NCBI GenBank assembly: GCA_012270675.1
Contig: JAAXHW010000063.1
Span: forward strand, 17,218 to 81,217
Length of the DNA: 64,000 bases
Source: Candidatus Latescibacterota bacterium
Lineage (GTDB): Bacteria; Latescibacterota; UBA2968; GCA-2709665
Direction: 5' to 3'
In this document: in pieces, positions 37,206 to 48,209 of the stretch
Layout of the letters: every line of letters starts with the position of its first letter
Numbering within the stretch: position 1 is the stretch's first letter
The notes under the pieces: generated by a model
What the model saw: only the letters and a program-made list of their open reading frames with translations
Databases searched by the model: none
Told to the model about the DNA's origin: nothing
Program-made: the position numbers and the translations under genes

Positions 37206-38188
37206 TTCAGAAGAATGCTGCCCCAGGTATATCCGCCTCCTACGCTCGCCAGGAGAATGTTATCTCCGGGTTTGATCCGCCCCTGCTCAACGGCCTCGGA
37301 AAGCCCGATGGGGATGGTGCCGGACGTGGTGTTGGCGTATCGGTCAATGTTGATCAGCACCCTGTCCGTGGACAGTTTGAGCCGGTTGACACTGGCGTCG
37401 ATAATCCGCTTGTTGGCCTGATGGGGCACAAAGAGGGCGATGTCTTCTCCCGTAAGCCCGTTGCGTTCCAGGAGCCTGGCGGATACACCTGCCAGGCTGG
37501 GGACGGCAAACCTGAAGACCTCCCGCCCCTCCTGATAGATATAGTGCATCTTTTTATCGACGGTTTCGTGGCTGGCAGGGTGGAGGCTTCCCCCTCCGGG
37601 TTGGCAGAGATGTTTGCCGCCCGAGCCGTCGATGTGGAAGATAAAATCCCGGATGCCCGCTCCGTCTTCGGCCGGTTCCAGGAGCACCGCGCCCGCTCCA
37701 TCTCCAAACAGGACGCAGGTTTCCCGGTCGGTATAGTCGACGACGGCGCTCATCTTATCCGCGCCGATGACGGCAACTCTTTTATGGGCTCCTGTCTCTA
37801 CAAATTGACTGCCGACCACCAGGGCGTAGAGAAACCCGCAGCAGGCTGCTGAGAGGTCGAATCCCCAGGCATTTTGGGCACCTACGCTGTCCTGTACCAG
37901 ACACGCCGTGGCCGGATACATCATATCGGGCGTTATGGTGGCCACAATAATCAGGTCGATGTCTTTGGCGTTCATCCCCTTCTGTTCAAGCAGGCTTTCC
38001 AGGGCCTGGGCGGCCATATAGGAGGTCCCCAGGTCCTTATCCAGGATGCGCCGTTCCCGGATACCGGTTCGGGTCTGGATCCATTCGTCTGAGGTATCGA
38101 CCATTTTTTCCAGGTCTGCATTGGTCAGCCGTTGCTCGGGAAGGTAGCGGGATACTCCGGTAATTGAGACGGAACCTTTTTTTTGCAT
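37193..38188 (-). CDS. fabH: Beta-ketoacyl-ACP synthase III
   Basis: 331 aa; 'TSDEWIQTRTGIRERRI', 'DLSAACCGFLYALVVG', 'FVPHQANKRIIDA', 'NTTSGTIPIGLSEA'. Confidence 0.97.
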   Translation of the reverse strand: MQKKGSVSITGVSRYLPEQRLTNADLEKMVDTSDEWIQTRTGIRERRILDKDLGTSYMAAQALESLLEQKGMNAKDIDLIIVATITPDMMYPATACLVQDSVGAQNAWGFDLSAACCGFLYALVVGSQFVETGAHKRVAVIGADKMSAVVDYTDRETCVLFGDGAGAVLLEPAEDGAGIRDFIFHIDGSGGKHLCQPGGGSLHPASHETVDKKMHYIYQEGREVFRFAVPSLAGVSARLLERNGLTGEDIALFVPHQANKRIIDASVNRLKLSTDRVLINIDRYANTTSGTIPIGLSEAVEQGRIKPGDNILLASVGGGYTWGSILLKWAY

Positions 38189-38310
38189 ACATTACCTGGC
38201 GTTTGAAAGGCGCTCCGGGACGCCCACCCTGGTTTGGGCACAAGCCCGTGTTGGAGCAGGCAGAATCGATGTTCCACAGATAGGCTCGTGGTCATTCTCG
38301 CAAGTTCATA

Positions 38311-38493
38311 CTAAACGGCTTCGCCTTCCATGACCTCCCGGCGGTTGTAATGGCCGCAGCTGGTACAGACCCGATGCGGCCGACGCGGTTGCCCGCAGTT
38401 GGGACACTCGGCAAAAGCAGGCGTCGAGAGTTTCCAGTGCGCTCGCCGTTTACCGGTCCTGGAATTGGAGCTTCTTCGTTTCGGGTTTGCCAT
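38311..38493 (-). CDS. rpmF: 50S ribosomal protein L32
   Basis: 60 aa; 'MANPKRRSSNSRTGKRRAHWKLSTPAFAECPNCGQPRRPHRVCTSCGHYNRREV'. Confidence 0.97.
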   Translation of the reverse strand: MANPKRRSSNSRTGKRRAHWKLSTPAFAECPNCGQPRRPHRVCTSCGHYNRREVMEGEAV

Positions 38494-38545
38494 TTTGTTC
38501 TCCGAATAAGATGGCGCATAGCGTGAAAGATTTGAGGTCTTAGTC

Positions 38546-39052
38546 TTACGCTTTCAACGCCCGCAGCGCTTCCCACCGCAGGTCGATGGTTTCGGCTTTA
38601 CACGTGCACTGTTTGAAGTTCAGGTTTTCTCCGCAGGAGGGACAGAGCCCCGCGCACGATTCTTTACAGACGGGGTTGATCGGGACCTCAAGGAGAATAT
38701 AGTCTTTGACCTCTTTTCCCAGATCGATTTTCCCGGGTTCGTCATCCAGCCAGATGAGCGTCTCGTCCTCATCGCCTCTCAGGGAGGGGGGGCGCCCCTT
38801 CTGGAAGATAAAGTGGAAGTGAGACGTCAGGCGCAGGTCGAACGGTTCCAGGCAGCGGACACAGTCCAGGCGGAGGCGGAAGTTTGTCTCTCCACTGGCC
38901 GAGAGCGAATCGCTCAGCTTAAAGACCGTCATCCGGGTGCTGATGGGGTGCACGAACCGCAGGTCTGGATCACGGATATGCAGGTCTTCGGGGGCCTCGG
39001 CCCATTCGTATTCATTGGCCCCTTCTCGCAGTTCACGCAGATCGATTTCCAC
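38546..39052 (-). CDS. DUF177 (YceD-like) protein
   Basis: 168 aa; 'LRLDCVRCLEPFDLRLTSHFHFIF...EVPINPVCKESCAGLCPSCGENLN'; upstream of rpmF as is typical. Confidence 0.9.
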   Translation of the reverse strand: MEIDLRELREGANEYEWAEAPEDLHIRDPDLRFVHPISTRMTVFKLSDSLSASGETNFRLRLDCVRCLEPFDLRLTSHFHFIFQKGRPPSLRGDEDETLIWLDDEPGKIDLGKEVKDYILLEVPINPVCKESCAGLCPSCGENLNFKQCTCKAETIDLRWEALRALKA

Positions 39053-39066
39053 TGTATTCGCACTCC

Positions 39067-39474
39067 TTAGGATTCGCCGAAGAAAAAGGCGGTTTCCACT
39101 GCTCCATTCTCCGGCGAGTCGGAGGCGTGTACCGCATTTTCCCGTACGTTGCTTCCAAACGCCTTTCGGATGGTCTTCTCGGCAGCTTCAGCCGGATTGG
39201 TGGTGCCTACGACTTCCCGGAGAATGCGGACGGCGTCTTCCCGTTCGAGTACCACAGGCACCGCCGGGCCGGATGTCATAAAATCGAGCAGACCGTTGTA
39301 AAAAGGCTGTTCCCGGTGGACCGCATAAAACGCTGCGGCCTGCGCCCGGGTGAGCCTCATCATTTGTATCTCGACGACTTTAAACCCTTTGCTTTCAACC
39401 TGTTTAATGATTTCACCGATAACGTTTTGAGCAACGGCATCCGGTTTGATCATCATTAACGTACGTTCTGCCAT
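39067..39474 (-). CDS. ndk: Nucleoside diphosphate kinase
   Basis: 135 aa; 'ERTLMMIKPDAVAQNVIGEIIKQVESKGFKVVEIQMMRLT', 'AFGSNVRENAVHASDSPENG'. Confidence 0.97.
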   Translation of the reverse strand: MAERTLMMIKPDAVAQNVIGEIIKQVESKGFKVVEIQMMRLTRAQAAAFYAVHREQPFYNGLLDFMTSGPAVPVVLEREDAVRILREVVGTTNPAEAAEKTIRKAFGSNVRENAVHASDSPENGAVETAFFFGES

Positions 39475-39541
39475 CTATCGGTCCGGGAAGCAAAAGATGC
39501 AAATGATTAACAGGATGCTGGCTGTCAGCCTGAGAATGGGA

Positions 39542-39570
39542 AAAATAGAATTTCTCAGGGAATTTGTCAA
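39542..39570 (-). promoter_or_regulatory. Predicted sigma70-type promoter for ndk and downstream genes
   Basis: Minus strand TTGACA (39570-39565), 17-nt spacer, TATTTT (39547-39542). Confidence 0.6.
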
Positions 39571-39621
39571 TACCATTTTTCGACGTCCGTCACCCCGGGG
39601 GAGCCCGTTTTAAGAAAACGG

Positions 39622-39650
39622 TTGACAGGAAGGCGGCCTCAGCATTTAAT
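39622..39650 (+). promoter_or_regulatory. Predicted sigma70-type promoter for the ether-lipid operon
   Basis: TTGACA (39622-39627), 17-nt spacer, TTTAAT (39645-39650). Confidence 0.55.
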
Positions 39651-39773
39651 TTATACAGGCTTCGGCTTTGAAAATGTCAACAAAATACGGAAAAGCAGGC
39701 AACGGGTCAGCAAGAGTCAAAAAGCCGACGGCCGGTTGCTTGATTAAACGTCTCTTTCTTTTTTCAGATTCCA

Positions 39774-41372
39774 ATGAATTCCATTTCCCATTTCTTAGAC
39801 GGCAAGGTTCTGCTTGTCACGGGATCGACCGGATTTGTGGCGAAGGGACTGGTGGAGAAGCTTCTGCGGTGTGTCCCTGATATACAACGGATTTATCTGC
39901 TGGTCCGGCCCAGACGTCAGTCGAGCGGGGCACCTGTTTCGGCGGAGCAGCGGTTGGCACGGGAGGTGTTCCACAGCCGTGCTTTTGAGAAGCTGCGGAA
40001 TGAGCAGGGACCGGCGTTCGACAGCGTCATCCGGCAGAAGGTTGTGGCTGTGTCCTATGATCTGGCAGCGGATCGGCTGGGCATCGATCCGGAGGTCTAT
40101 GCGCGGCTTACCCAGGAGGTAGACATTGTAATCAGCGTTGCGGGCACTGTGGTTTTCGACGAGCGCCTCGACCTCGCCCTGGAAGTGAATACCCTCGGCC
40201 CCCAACGGCTGCTTGAGTTTGCAAAGGCCTGTCCAGATGCCATTTTCCTGCATGTGTCAACCGCGTACGTCAACGGGCAGCTGACAGGGCGGATTCCCGA
40301 AGTGGCGCTCCGGCCGGATTGTACTGTTGCAGAACTGATGGGCAATGGTCGGACATGCGGGTACGATCTGGATGCTGAGATTGCGTCAATCCGGCAGCTC
40401 ACCCGGCAGGTGGAGGAGGCGTCACAGCGCTCGGAACTCCAGGACCGGTTCCACCGAATGCTGGAGAAGCAGGACAGGGGCAAACGGGTTACGGCGTACA
40501 GGCGGACGCACCAGCTTGAGGCCCTGCGTATCCGGTGGATTGGGAAGCGGCTGGTGGAGGAGGGTATGGCCAGGGCGCGGCAGCTGGGCTGGCACGACTG
40601 TTACACTCTGACGAAGGCTATGGGCGAACAGGTGATCGTCAAGACCCGGGGGGATTTGCCCACGGCCATTGTCCGGCCTTCGATTATCGAAAGCAGCCTG
40701 CTGGATCCCGAACCGGGGTGGCTGGAGGATTTGAAGGTGGCCGATCCGCTGATCGCCTACTATGGCAAGGGGCGGCTGCCCGATTTTCCCGCGGATCCCG
40801 ATGTTGTGATCGATGTGATTCCGGTGGACTTTGTGGTCAATGCGATTATTGCGGCCCTTCCGAGGGTGCGGGAGGAAAAGGAGGTCAAAGTTTACCAGGT
40901 GGCCACCGGGTCTGAAAACCCGATGCGACTGGGGGAGATGTTTGAGCTGGTTTACGACTATTTTAAGCGTAACCCCATGCAGGATAAAGCGGGACGGCCC
41001 ATTGAAGTGCACCGATGGAATTTCCCCAGCCCGAAGGCGTTTCAACGGAACTGCCGCTTGAAATACAAGCTTCCCCTACATACGCTGGGCTGGTTGATGG
41101 ACCACATCCCGCTGTCTTCTCGATGGAGGCGAAAGGTCTCAATGCTGGAAGCGACATTTGACCGGATATTCGCTCTGAGCGAGATTTACAGTTGTTATAC
41201 CAATCTGAATTGCGAGTTCCAGACGGAGAATACCCGTCGGCTTTATGAAGAACTCACTTCTGAAGACCAGGAGACCTTTAACTTCGACGTGAGCCGAATC
41301 GAATGGCAGGACTACATCCAGAACATCCACATCCCGGGGTTACAGCGCCACGTGTTGAAAACCCACACTTGA
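39774..41372 (+). CDS. Fatty acyl-CoA reductase (alcohol-forming, FAR type)
   Basis: 532 aa; N-terminal 'GKVLLVTGSTGFVAKGLVEKLLRCVPDIQRIYLLVRPRR', 'YTLTKAMGEQVIV', C-terminal 'YTNLNCEFQTENTRRLYEELTSEDQETFNFDVSRIEWQDYI' matching the FAR_C/sterile domain pattern. Confidence 0.88.
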   Translation: MNSISHFLDGKVLLVTGSTGFVAKGLVEKLLRCVPDIQRIYLLVRPRRQSSGAPVSAEQRLAREVFHSRAFEKLRNEQGPAFDSVIRQKVVAVSYDLAADRLGIDPEVYARLTQEVDIVISVAGTVVFDERLDLALEVNTLGPQRLLEFAKACPDAIFLHVSTAYVNGQLTGRIPEVALRPDCTVAELMGNGRTCGYDLDAEIASIRQLTRQVEEASQRSELQDRFHRMLEKQDRGKRVTAYRRTHQLEALRIRWIGKRLVEEGMARARQLGWHDCYTLTKAMGEQVIVKTRGDLPTAIVRPSIIESSLLDPEPGWLEDLKVADPLIAYYGKGRLPDFPADPDVVIDVIPVDFVVNAIIAALPRVREEKEVKVYQVATGSENPMRLGEMFELVYDYFKRNPMQDKAGRPIEVHRWNFPSPKAFQRNCRLKYKLPLHTLGWLMDHIPLSSRWRRKVSMLEATFDRIFALSEIYSCYTNLNCEFQTENTRRLYEELTSEDQETFNFDVSRIEWQDYIQNIHIPGLQRHVLKTHT

Positions 41373-41421
41373 AACCGAAGCGTGGAAGATGTGGATTTTT
41401 TTGTTTTTCAGGAGCGTTTTG

Positions 41422-43410
41422 ATGGACCGTCGCTATTCTGGCTCCACACCGCTGCTTGAACAGTATATCAACGAACTGATCGACGATTCGGATCAGATGT
41501 TGGCCACCTACGACCGGATGGCGCAGGAGATTGTTGAGTTAGGACGCCTGGAGGGATATTTTGAGGGCTGGGACACCGGGGCGTTGAGGTGGCCGCAAAG
41601 CCGGACCGAGGCCGGACCGATCGACCTGGAGGGTCTGCAGGCACGGGTGAGGTTGGTGGATGCCTTTTACCAGGGGGTTCCCAGGCTGCGGGACGGGCGG
41701 TTGACCGAGGCATACGAGCAGTTCAGCCGTCTGGCAACCGCCTACCAGAAAGGCAACCGGATCTACCTGCAGGTCAAGGCGCAGTTCACCGCGCGGGGTG
41801 TCGGGACAGAGCAAGATTTTCTGCAGCTTTATCAGACCCTCTACGTCGAGGCGCTGGCGAAGGGGGACCTCTTTGCCCCGGATGTGGGGGAGGCGGCCCT
41901 GGCACAGGCGAGGGTCTCCCGGGTACCTCTTTCGCACGCACAGGCCGTGGCCGAGGCCCTCTCGACGGTTGCTTTGGGCGACGATCGCAGGTGGGAGGAT
42001 CTCTATTCCTGTACGGTAGACGGGGTCACGACCGAGGCCTCCCTGCGCGATCTGCTTCGAGATGTGGCCCAGCGGACGTTAGACCACATTGCGGCCGGGG
42101 AACTTTTGGCGACCCGTTACAATACGTACAACAACCTGGGCTGGTTCGGCAGTTCGGTCTGGAAGGTCGTTGTGGGTGCCGAGTTGTTGTTGTATCGGCT
42201 CGCCGCCCGGCTCAATGGAGATGCGGGGGAACAGGAGGCCGTCCGGTCGGATATCTGGCTTGCGCAGGGCATGCTGATCGCGTTTTTCCAGGCCCACCGC
42301 GAAGACCCTGTTCGGTTGAAGCCAGAGAGGTACTGGTACGGACAGGATTACAGCTATTTGACCCGGGATATGATCGACCTGGGGGTTCGGCTGGTGGGCC
42401 GCGTCAACCGGCTGGTTCGGGATGCGAACCGCCCGGGTGGGGAGGATGAATTGAAGGCGCTTGTGCTGCCCCCCCTCCTGGCCGGGGAGGCCCGCGGGCG
42501 GTTTTTGGAATATCCCCAGGTTGGGAGACGGGCAGAACGCTCTCCCTGGCAGCGGGCGTTCAGGCTCGGACGCTGGGCGCTGGCTTCCTGGAAGACAGGC
42601 CGGCGCAGGGTGCGGTTGGCCAGATCGACGCTGGAAGAGGACCGTCGGTTGGAGCGGGCGTGGCAGGAGTGGGTGAGGTGGGCCGGGGCCACGCTTCGAA
42701 TTTTTGACATTCAGGTCAAAATCCGTATCGATCCCCAGTTTCTCCCGGTTGCCAGAGCGCTGGGTCTGGACAGTGGAAAGCGGAAGGTCCTTTTTTTGCC
42801 GGCCCACCAGAGTCTGCTGGACCATCCGATTATGTATCACGTGCTGGGCTCCTCCGAACTGATGGCTGCGATGGGCTGGGAAAAGCCGAGGCCCTGCGTG
42901 CTTCTGGGTCGCACCGGGCTGTCCAGGGCGGGCGTGAGGATCGGCTCCTGGAACCTGACGATGTTTGGCGTCTCTTCGGAGACCTTCGACTGGATGCTGG
43001 AAGAGCTGGATGGTTATGTGACGCGCGAACGCGTCGGTGGGACAGGCTCTACGGCCATGAGGGTTGTGGCGGCGCTGGGAAAACGTCCGGGCATCATCTA
43101 TCCTATGGGGACAACGCCCGCTTTCGACATCCAGCTCTTTCCACTCCAGCATGGGATGTTCGCTCAGCTGCCCCACGATGTGGTCATTGTACCCATCGTT
43201 TTCCGAGGCGCCCACTCCCTCTGGCCCAAGTGTCCCAGGGGCAACCTGAACATCAGTCCGGGCGTGGTCGAGGCCGTGGTTGCTCCTCCGATGCTGGGTG
43301 AGACCACGCTACTGCCCAAGCGGCGGCGGCTGCGGATTCAGCTGGAGGCCGCAAATCTTTTTCAGGCGGTCCACATTTCTACGCTGTTGAATCCCGAGCC
43401 TTCGGGGTAA
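41422..43410 (+). CDS. Glycerol-phosphate/DHAP acyltransferase-like protein with long N-terminal region
   Basis: 662 aa from ATG 41422 (AGGAG upstream); 'FLPAHQSLLDHPIMYHVLG' (HX4D) and 'GIIYPMGTTPAFDIQLFPLQHGMFAQLPHDVVIVPIVFRG'. Confidence 0.78.
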   Translation: MDRRYSGSTPLLEQYINELIDDSDQMLATYDRMAQEIVELGRLEGYFEGWDTGALRWPQSRTEAGPIDLEGLQARVRLVDAFYQGVPRLRDGRLTEAYEQFSRLATAYQKGNRIYLQVKAQFTARGVGTEQDFLQLYQTLYVEALAKGDLFAPDVGEAALAQARVSRVPLSHAQAVAEALSTVALGDDRRWEDLYSCTVDGVTTEASLRDLLRDVAQRTLDHIAAGELLATRYNTYNNLGWFGSSVWKVVVGAELLLYRLAARLNGDAGEQEAVRSDIWLAQGMLIAFFQAHREDPVRLKPERYWYGQDYSYLTRDMIDLGVRLVGRVNRLVRDANRPGGEDELKALVLPPLLAGEARGRFLEYPQVGRRAERSPWQRAFRLGRWALASWKTGRRRVRLARSTLEEDRRLERAWQEWVRWAGATLRIFDIQVKIRIDPQFLPVARALGLDSGKRKVLFLPAHQSLLDHPIMYHVLGSSELMAAMGWEKPRPCVLLGRTGLSRAGVRIGSWNLTMFGVSSETFDWMLEELDGYVTRERVGGTGSTAMRVVAALGKRPGIIYPMGTTPAFDIQLFPLQHGMFAQLPHDVVIVPIVFRGAHSLWPKCPRGNLNISPGVVEAVVAPPMLGETTLLPKRRRLRIQLEAANLFQAVHISTLLNPEPSG

Positions 43411-43433
43411 AACAGGGATCGGGGAATGGATCT

Positions 43434-45284
43434 ATGGTAGAAGCAGTGACATTGGCGATTGTCGTGGGAGCAGTTTTTGCAATCTACCTGGTGAAGCGGC
43501 GGCGTTCCTATCGGGATCTGGACGCTTTTTACGACCTTTCCGAAGGAGAGCGATTTGCCCACAGATGGGGGTATACGGATACCCGGTTTGAGTTTGAGGA
43601 CCCCAGGACCGTTAAGGTCACCGGGAGCAGATATCCGATATCGGGTTACCGGATGCCGTATCTGGTTTCCTTCCTGGAAGATACGCTTGATATCTCTATC
43701 CATCCGGACGATATGAATGTGGAGGTGGAAGACCAGGAGGTACCCGAACCGAATATCAACGGTGGGTTTCTGGCTTCTGTTCAGGCCAGATTCAAAGCGG
43801 ACCAGTACTCACGCGATGCAAAGGAGCGCCTGATTCACAGCCACGGACAGCTGAGTGTAGACGAAATTTATCGGGTGCTGTATTCGTCATCGCTGAAACG
43901 GACAGTCGATCTGGTCTTTTATCCTGAGGGAGAAGATGAGGTCAGGGCGGTTATCGAACTGGCGAACGAGCACAATGTGTGTCTGGTGCCCTATGGAGGC
44001 GGGACGAACGTAAGCGGCGCGCTGGCCTGTCCGGTTGAAGAACAGCGGATGATTGTGTCGGTGGATTTAAGGCGCATGAACCGAATTCTGTGGATTGATC
44101 AGGAGAATTATCTGGCCTGCGCCGAAGCGGGCATCCTGGGCAAGCAGCTGGAGGTGGAGCTTGAGAGAAAGGGGTACACGTCGGGGCACGATCCGGACAG
44201 TGTTGAGCTTTCGACCCTGGGGGGATGGATTGCGACCAATGCCAGCGGGATGAAAAAGAACAGATACGGCAATATCGAAGAGATCGTGCTTGAGGCCACG
44301 CTGGTTACGCCTACGGGGGAGATTGAAACAAAGCATGTAACGCCGAGGAATTCAACCGGCATCCAGCCCAGGTCTTTTCTGTTCGGCAGCGAGGGCAATT
44401 TTGGCATTATTACCAAGGCGGTGATCAAGGTCCATCACCTGCCTGAGGCGCGCAAATACGGGTCGCTTGTGTTTCCCTCTTTTGAGAAGGGCGTCGGCTT
44501 CTTAAAGGCATTGCGTCAGACGGGCGGGTTGCCCGCAAGTATCCGTCTGGGGAGCAATAAGGAGCTTCGATTCGCACAGGCTTTAAAACATGAACCGACA
44601 TTTTTGAAGGGGATTAAAGAGAAGGTGCAGGCATTCTTTATGCAGAAAATCCTGGGGTTCGATCCGATGCAGATGGTCGTCTGCACCATTGTGATGGAGG
44701 GGTCAAAAGGGGAGGTGCGCCAGCAGGATAAGACGATCTTCAGTCTGGCTAAAAAGCACGGCGGCATGAGCGCCGGCGCGAGCATCGGCAAACGGGGGTA
44801 TGCGCTGACGTTCGGGATTGCTTATATCCGGGATTTCGTCAACGAGCTTCAGATCCTGGGGGAGACGTTTGAGACGTCGGTGCCGTGGGATAAGATCCAC
44901 CAGGTGTGCCAGGCCGTGCAGAAGGAACTGGACGAACAGGCGGTGAGGCATCACATACCGGGCAAGCCCTATCTCCAGTACCGTGTTCCGCAGACGTACC
45001 ACACAGGGGTTTGTATTTATTTTACGATGGGTTTTTGTGCAAAAGGGCTGGAAAGGCCGGATGAGGTTTTTCACGTTATCGAGCGGCGCCTGCGGCAGGT
45101 TATTCTCGACAACGGCGGCTCTTTGTCCCACCACCACGGCGTGGGCAAGATCCGGCAGGGTTTCCTGCCCCAGGTTCAGACTGAAAACACCATCCATGTT
45201 TTGCGTCAGACCAAAAAGGCGATGGATCCCAACAATATCTTTGGCATCAGAAACGGCGTTTTTCATGCGTTCCCGGAAGATTGA
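43434..45284 (+). CDS. Alkyl-dihydroxyacetonephosphate synthase (ADHAPS/AGPS)-like FAD-linked oxidase
   Basis: 616 aa; N-terminal TM; 'VPYGGGTNVSG', 'HDPDSVELSTLGGWIATNASGMKKNRYGNIEEIV', 'GSEGNFGIITKAVIKV', 'NGGSLSHHHGVGKIR' closely follow AGPS motifs. Confidence 0.9.
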   Translation: MVEAVTLAIVVGAVFAIYLVKRRRSYRDLDAFYDLSEGERFAHRWGYTDTRFEFEDPRTVKVTGSRYPISGYRMPYLVSFLEDTLDISIHPDDMNVEVEDQEVPEPNINGGFLASVQARFKADQYSRDAKERLIHSHGQLSVDEIYRVLYSSSLKRTVDLVFYPEGEDEVRAVIELANEHNVCLVPYGGGTNVSGALACPVEEQRMIVSVDLRRMNRILWIDQENYLACAEAGILGKQLEVELERKGYTSGHDPDSVELSTLGGWIATNASGMKKNRYGNIEEIVLEATLVTPTGEIETKHVTPRNSTGIQPRSFLFGSEGNFGIITKAVIKVHHLPEARKYGSLVFPSFEKGVGFLKALRQTGGLPASIRLGSNKELRFAQALKHEPTFLKGIKEKVQAFFMQKILGFDPMQMVVCTIVMEGSKGEVRQQDKTIFSLAKKHGGMSAGASIGKRGYALTFGIAYIRDFVNELQILGETFETSVPWDKIHQVCQAVQKELDEQAVRHHIPGKPYLQYRVPQTYHTGVCIYFTMGFCAKGLERPDEVFHVIERRLRQVILDNGGSLSHHHGVGKIRQGFLPQVQTENTIHVLRQTKKAMDPNNIFGIRNGVFHAFPED

Positions 45285-45306
45285 TGCATGCTAAGCAGGC
45301 CATAAA

Positions 45307-46113
45307 ATGCCTCAAGAAAAGACAGTGATCATCACAGGGGCTTCTTCGGGGCTTGGTGCATCGCTGGCCCTGGAATTCGCCAAGGCCGGAGCGAATCTCG
45401 GGCTGTTTGCACTGGACGAGGAAGGGCTGGTGGAAACCGCGGCCAAGTGTCGGGAGCGCGGGGCCCGCGTGCTTACGGTTGCCGGAGACGTGGGAAGGCC
45501 GGAAGACTGTGAACAACTGGTTGAAGATACGGTTTCCCAGTTTGGGGGGGTGGACTACCTGATTGCCTGTGCCGGTGTGAGTATGTGGGCGAAATTCGAA
45601 GAGATTGAGGACGTGTCCATATTCCGCAAGCTTATGGAGACAAATTATCTTGGTATTGTCAACTGCGTCTATTATGCCCTTCCGCATTTGAAGGTGCGCA
45701 GCGGGATGATTGTGGCCATCTCCTCGATCCAGGGCAAGATAGGCGTTCCGTTCCATACGGGTTATGTCGCCTCCAAGCACGCTGTGCAGGGTTTTTTCGA
45801 GTCTCTGCGAGCCGAGCTCAGCGGGAGCGGCGTGGATGTTCTGACCGTATTGCCCCACTGGTTGAGGGGGACCAATTTGCGGAAGAGCGCGTTTGGGAAA
45901 GATGGGAGCGCCATGGGCGCGTCGAAAAAAAAACACAGCAAGGAGTCCATCTCCCTTGAGGCATGCTGTCAGGCCATCCTCAAAGCAATGGAAAAGAGGA
46001 AAAGGGAGCTGGTCATTCCTTCAAAGCTCAAGCTCCTTCCGTGGTTAAATCTGATCAATCCCGGGATCGTGGCGTTTTTCGTCAAGGGGGCGATGGAACA
46101 GCAGGACAGGTAA
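45307..46113 (+). CDS. Short-chain dehydrogenase, DHRS7B/acyl-alkyl-DHAP reductase-like
   Basis: 268 aa; 'VIITGASSGLGASLALEFAKAGANL', 'GKIGVPFHTGYVASKHAVQGFFESLRAEL', hydrophobic C-terminus; operonic (22-bp gap) with the ADHAPS gene. Confidence 0.82.
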   Translation: MPQEKTVIITGASSGLGASLALEFAKAGANLGLFALDEEGLVETAAKCRERGARVLTVAGDVGRPEDCEQLVEDTVSQFGGVDYLIACAGVSMWAKFEEIEDVSIFRKLMETNYLGIVNCVYYALPHLKVRSGMIVAISSIQGKIGVPFHTGYVASKHAVQGFFESLRAELSGSGVDVLTVLPHWLRGTNLRKSAFGKDGSAMGASKKKHSKESISLEACCQAILKAMEKRKRELVIPSKLKLLPWLNLINPGIVAFFVKGAMEQQDR

Positions 46114-46124
46114 TTGTTCGCGGT

Positions 46125-48193
<2,069 letters not shown>

Positions 48194-48209
48194 AAACCAT
48201 GGATCAGAA

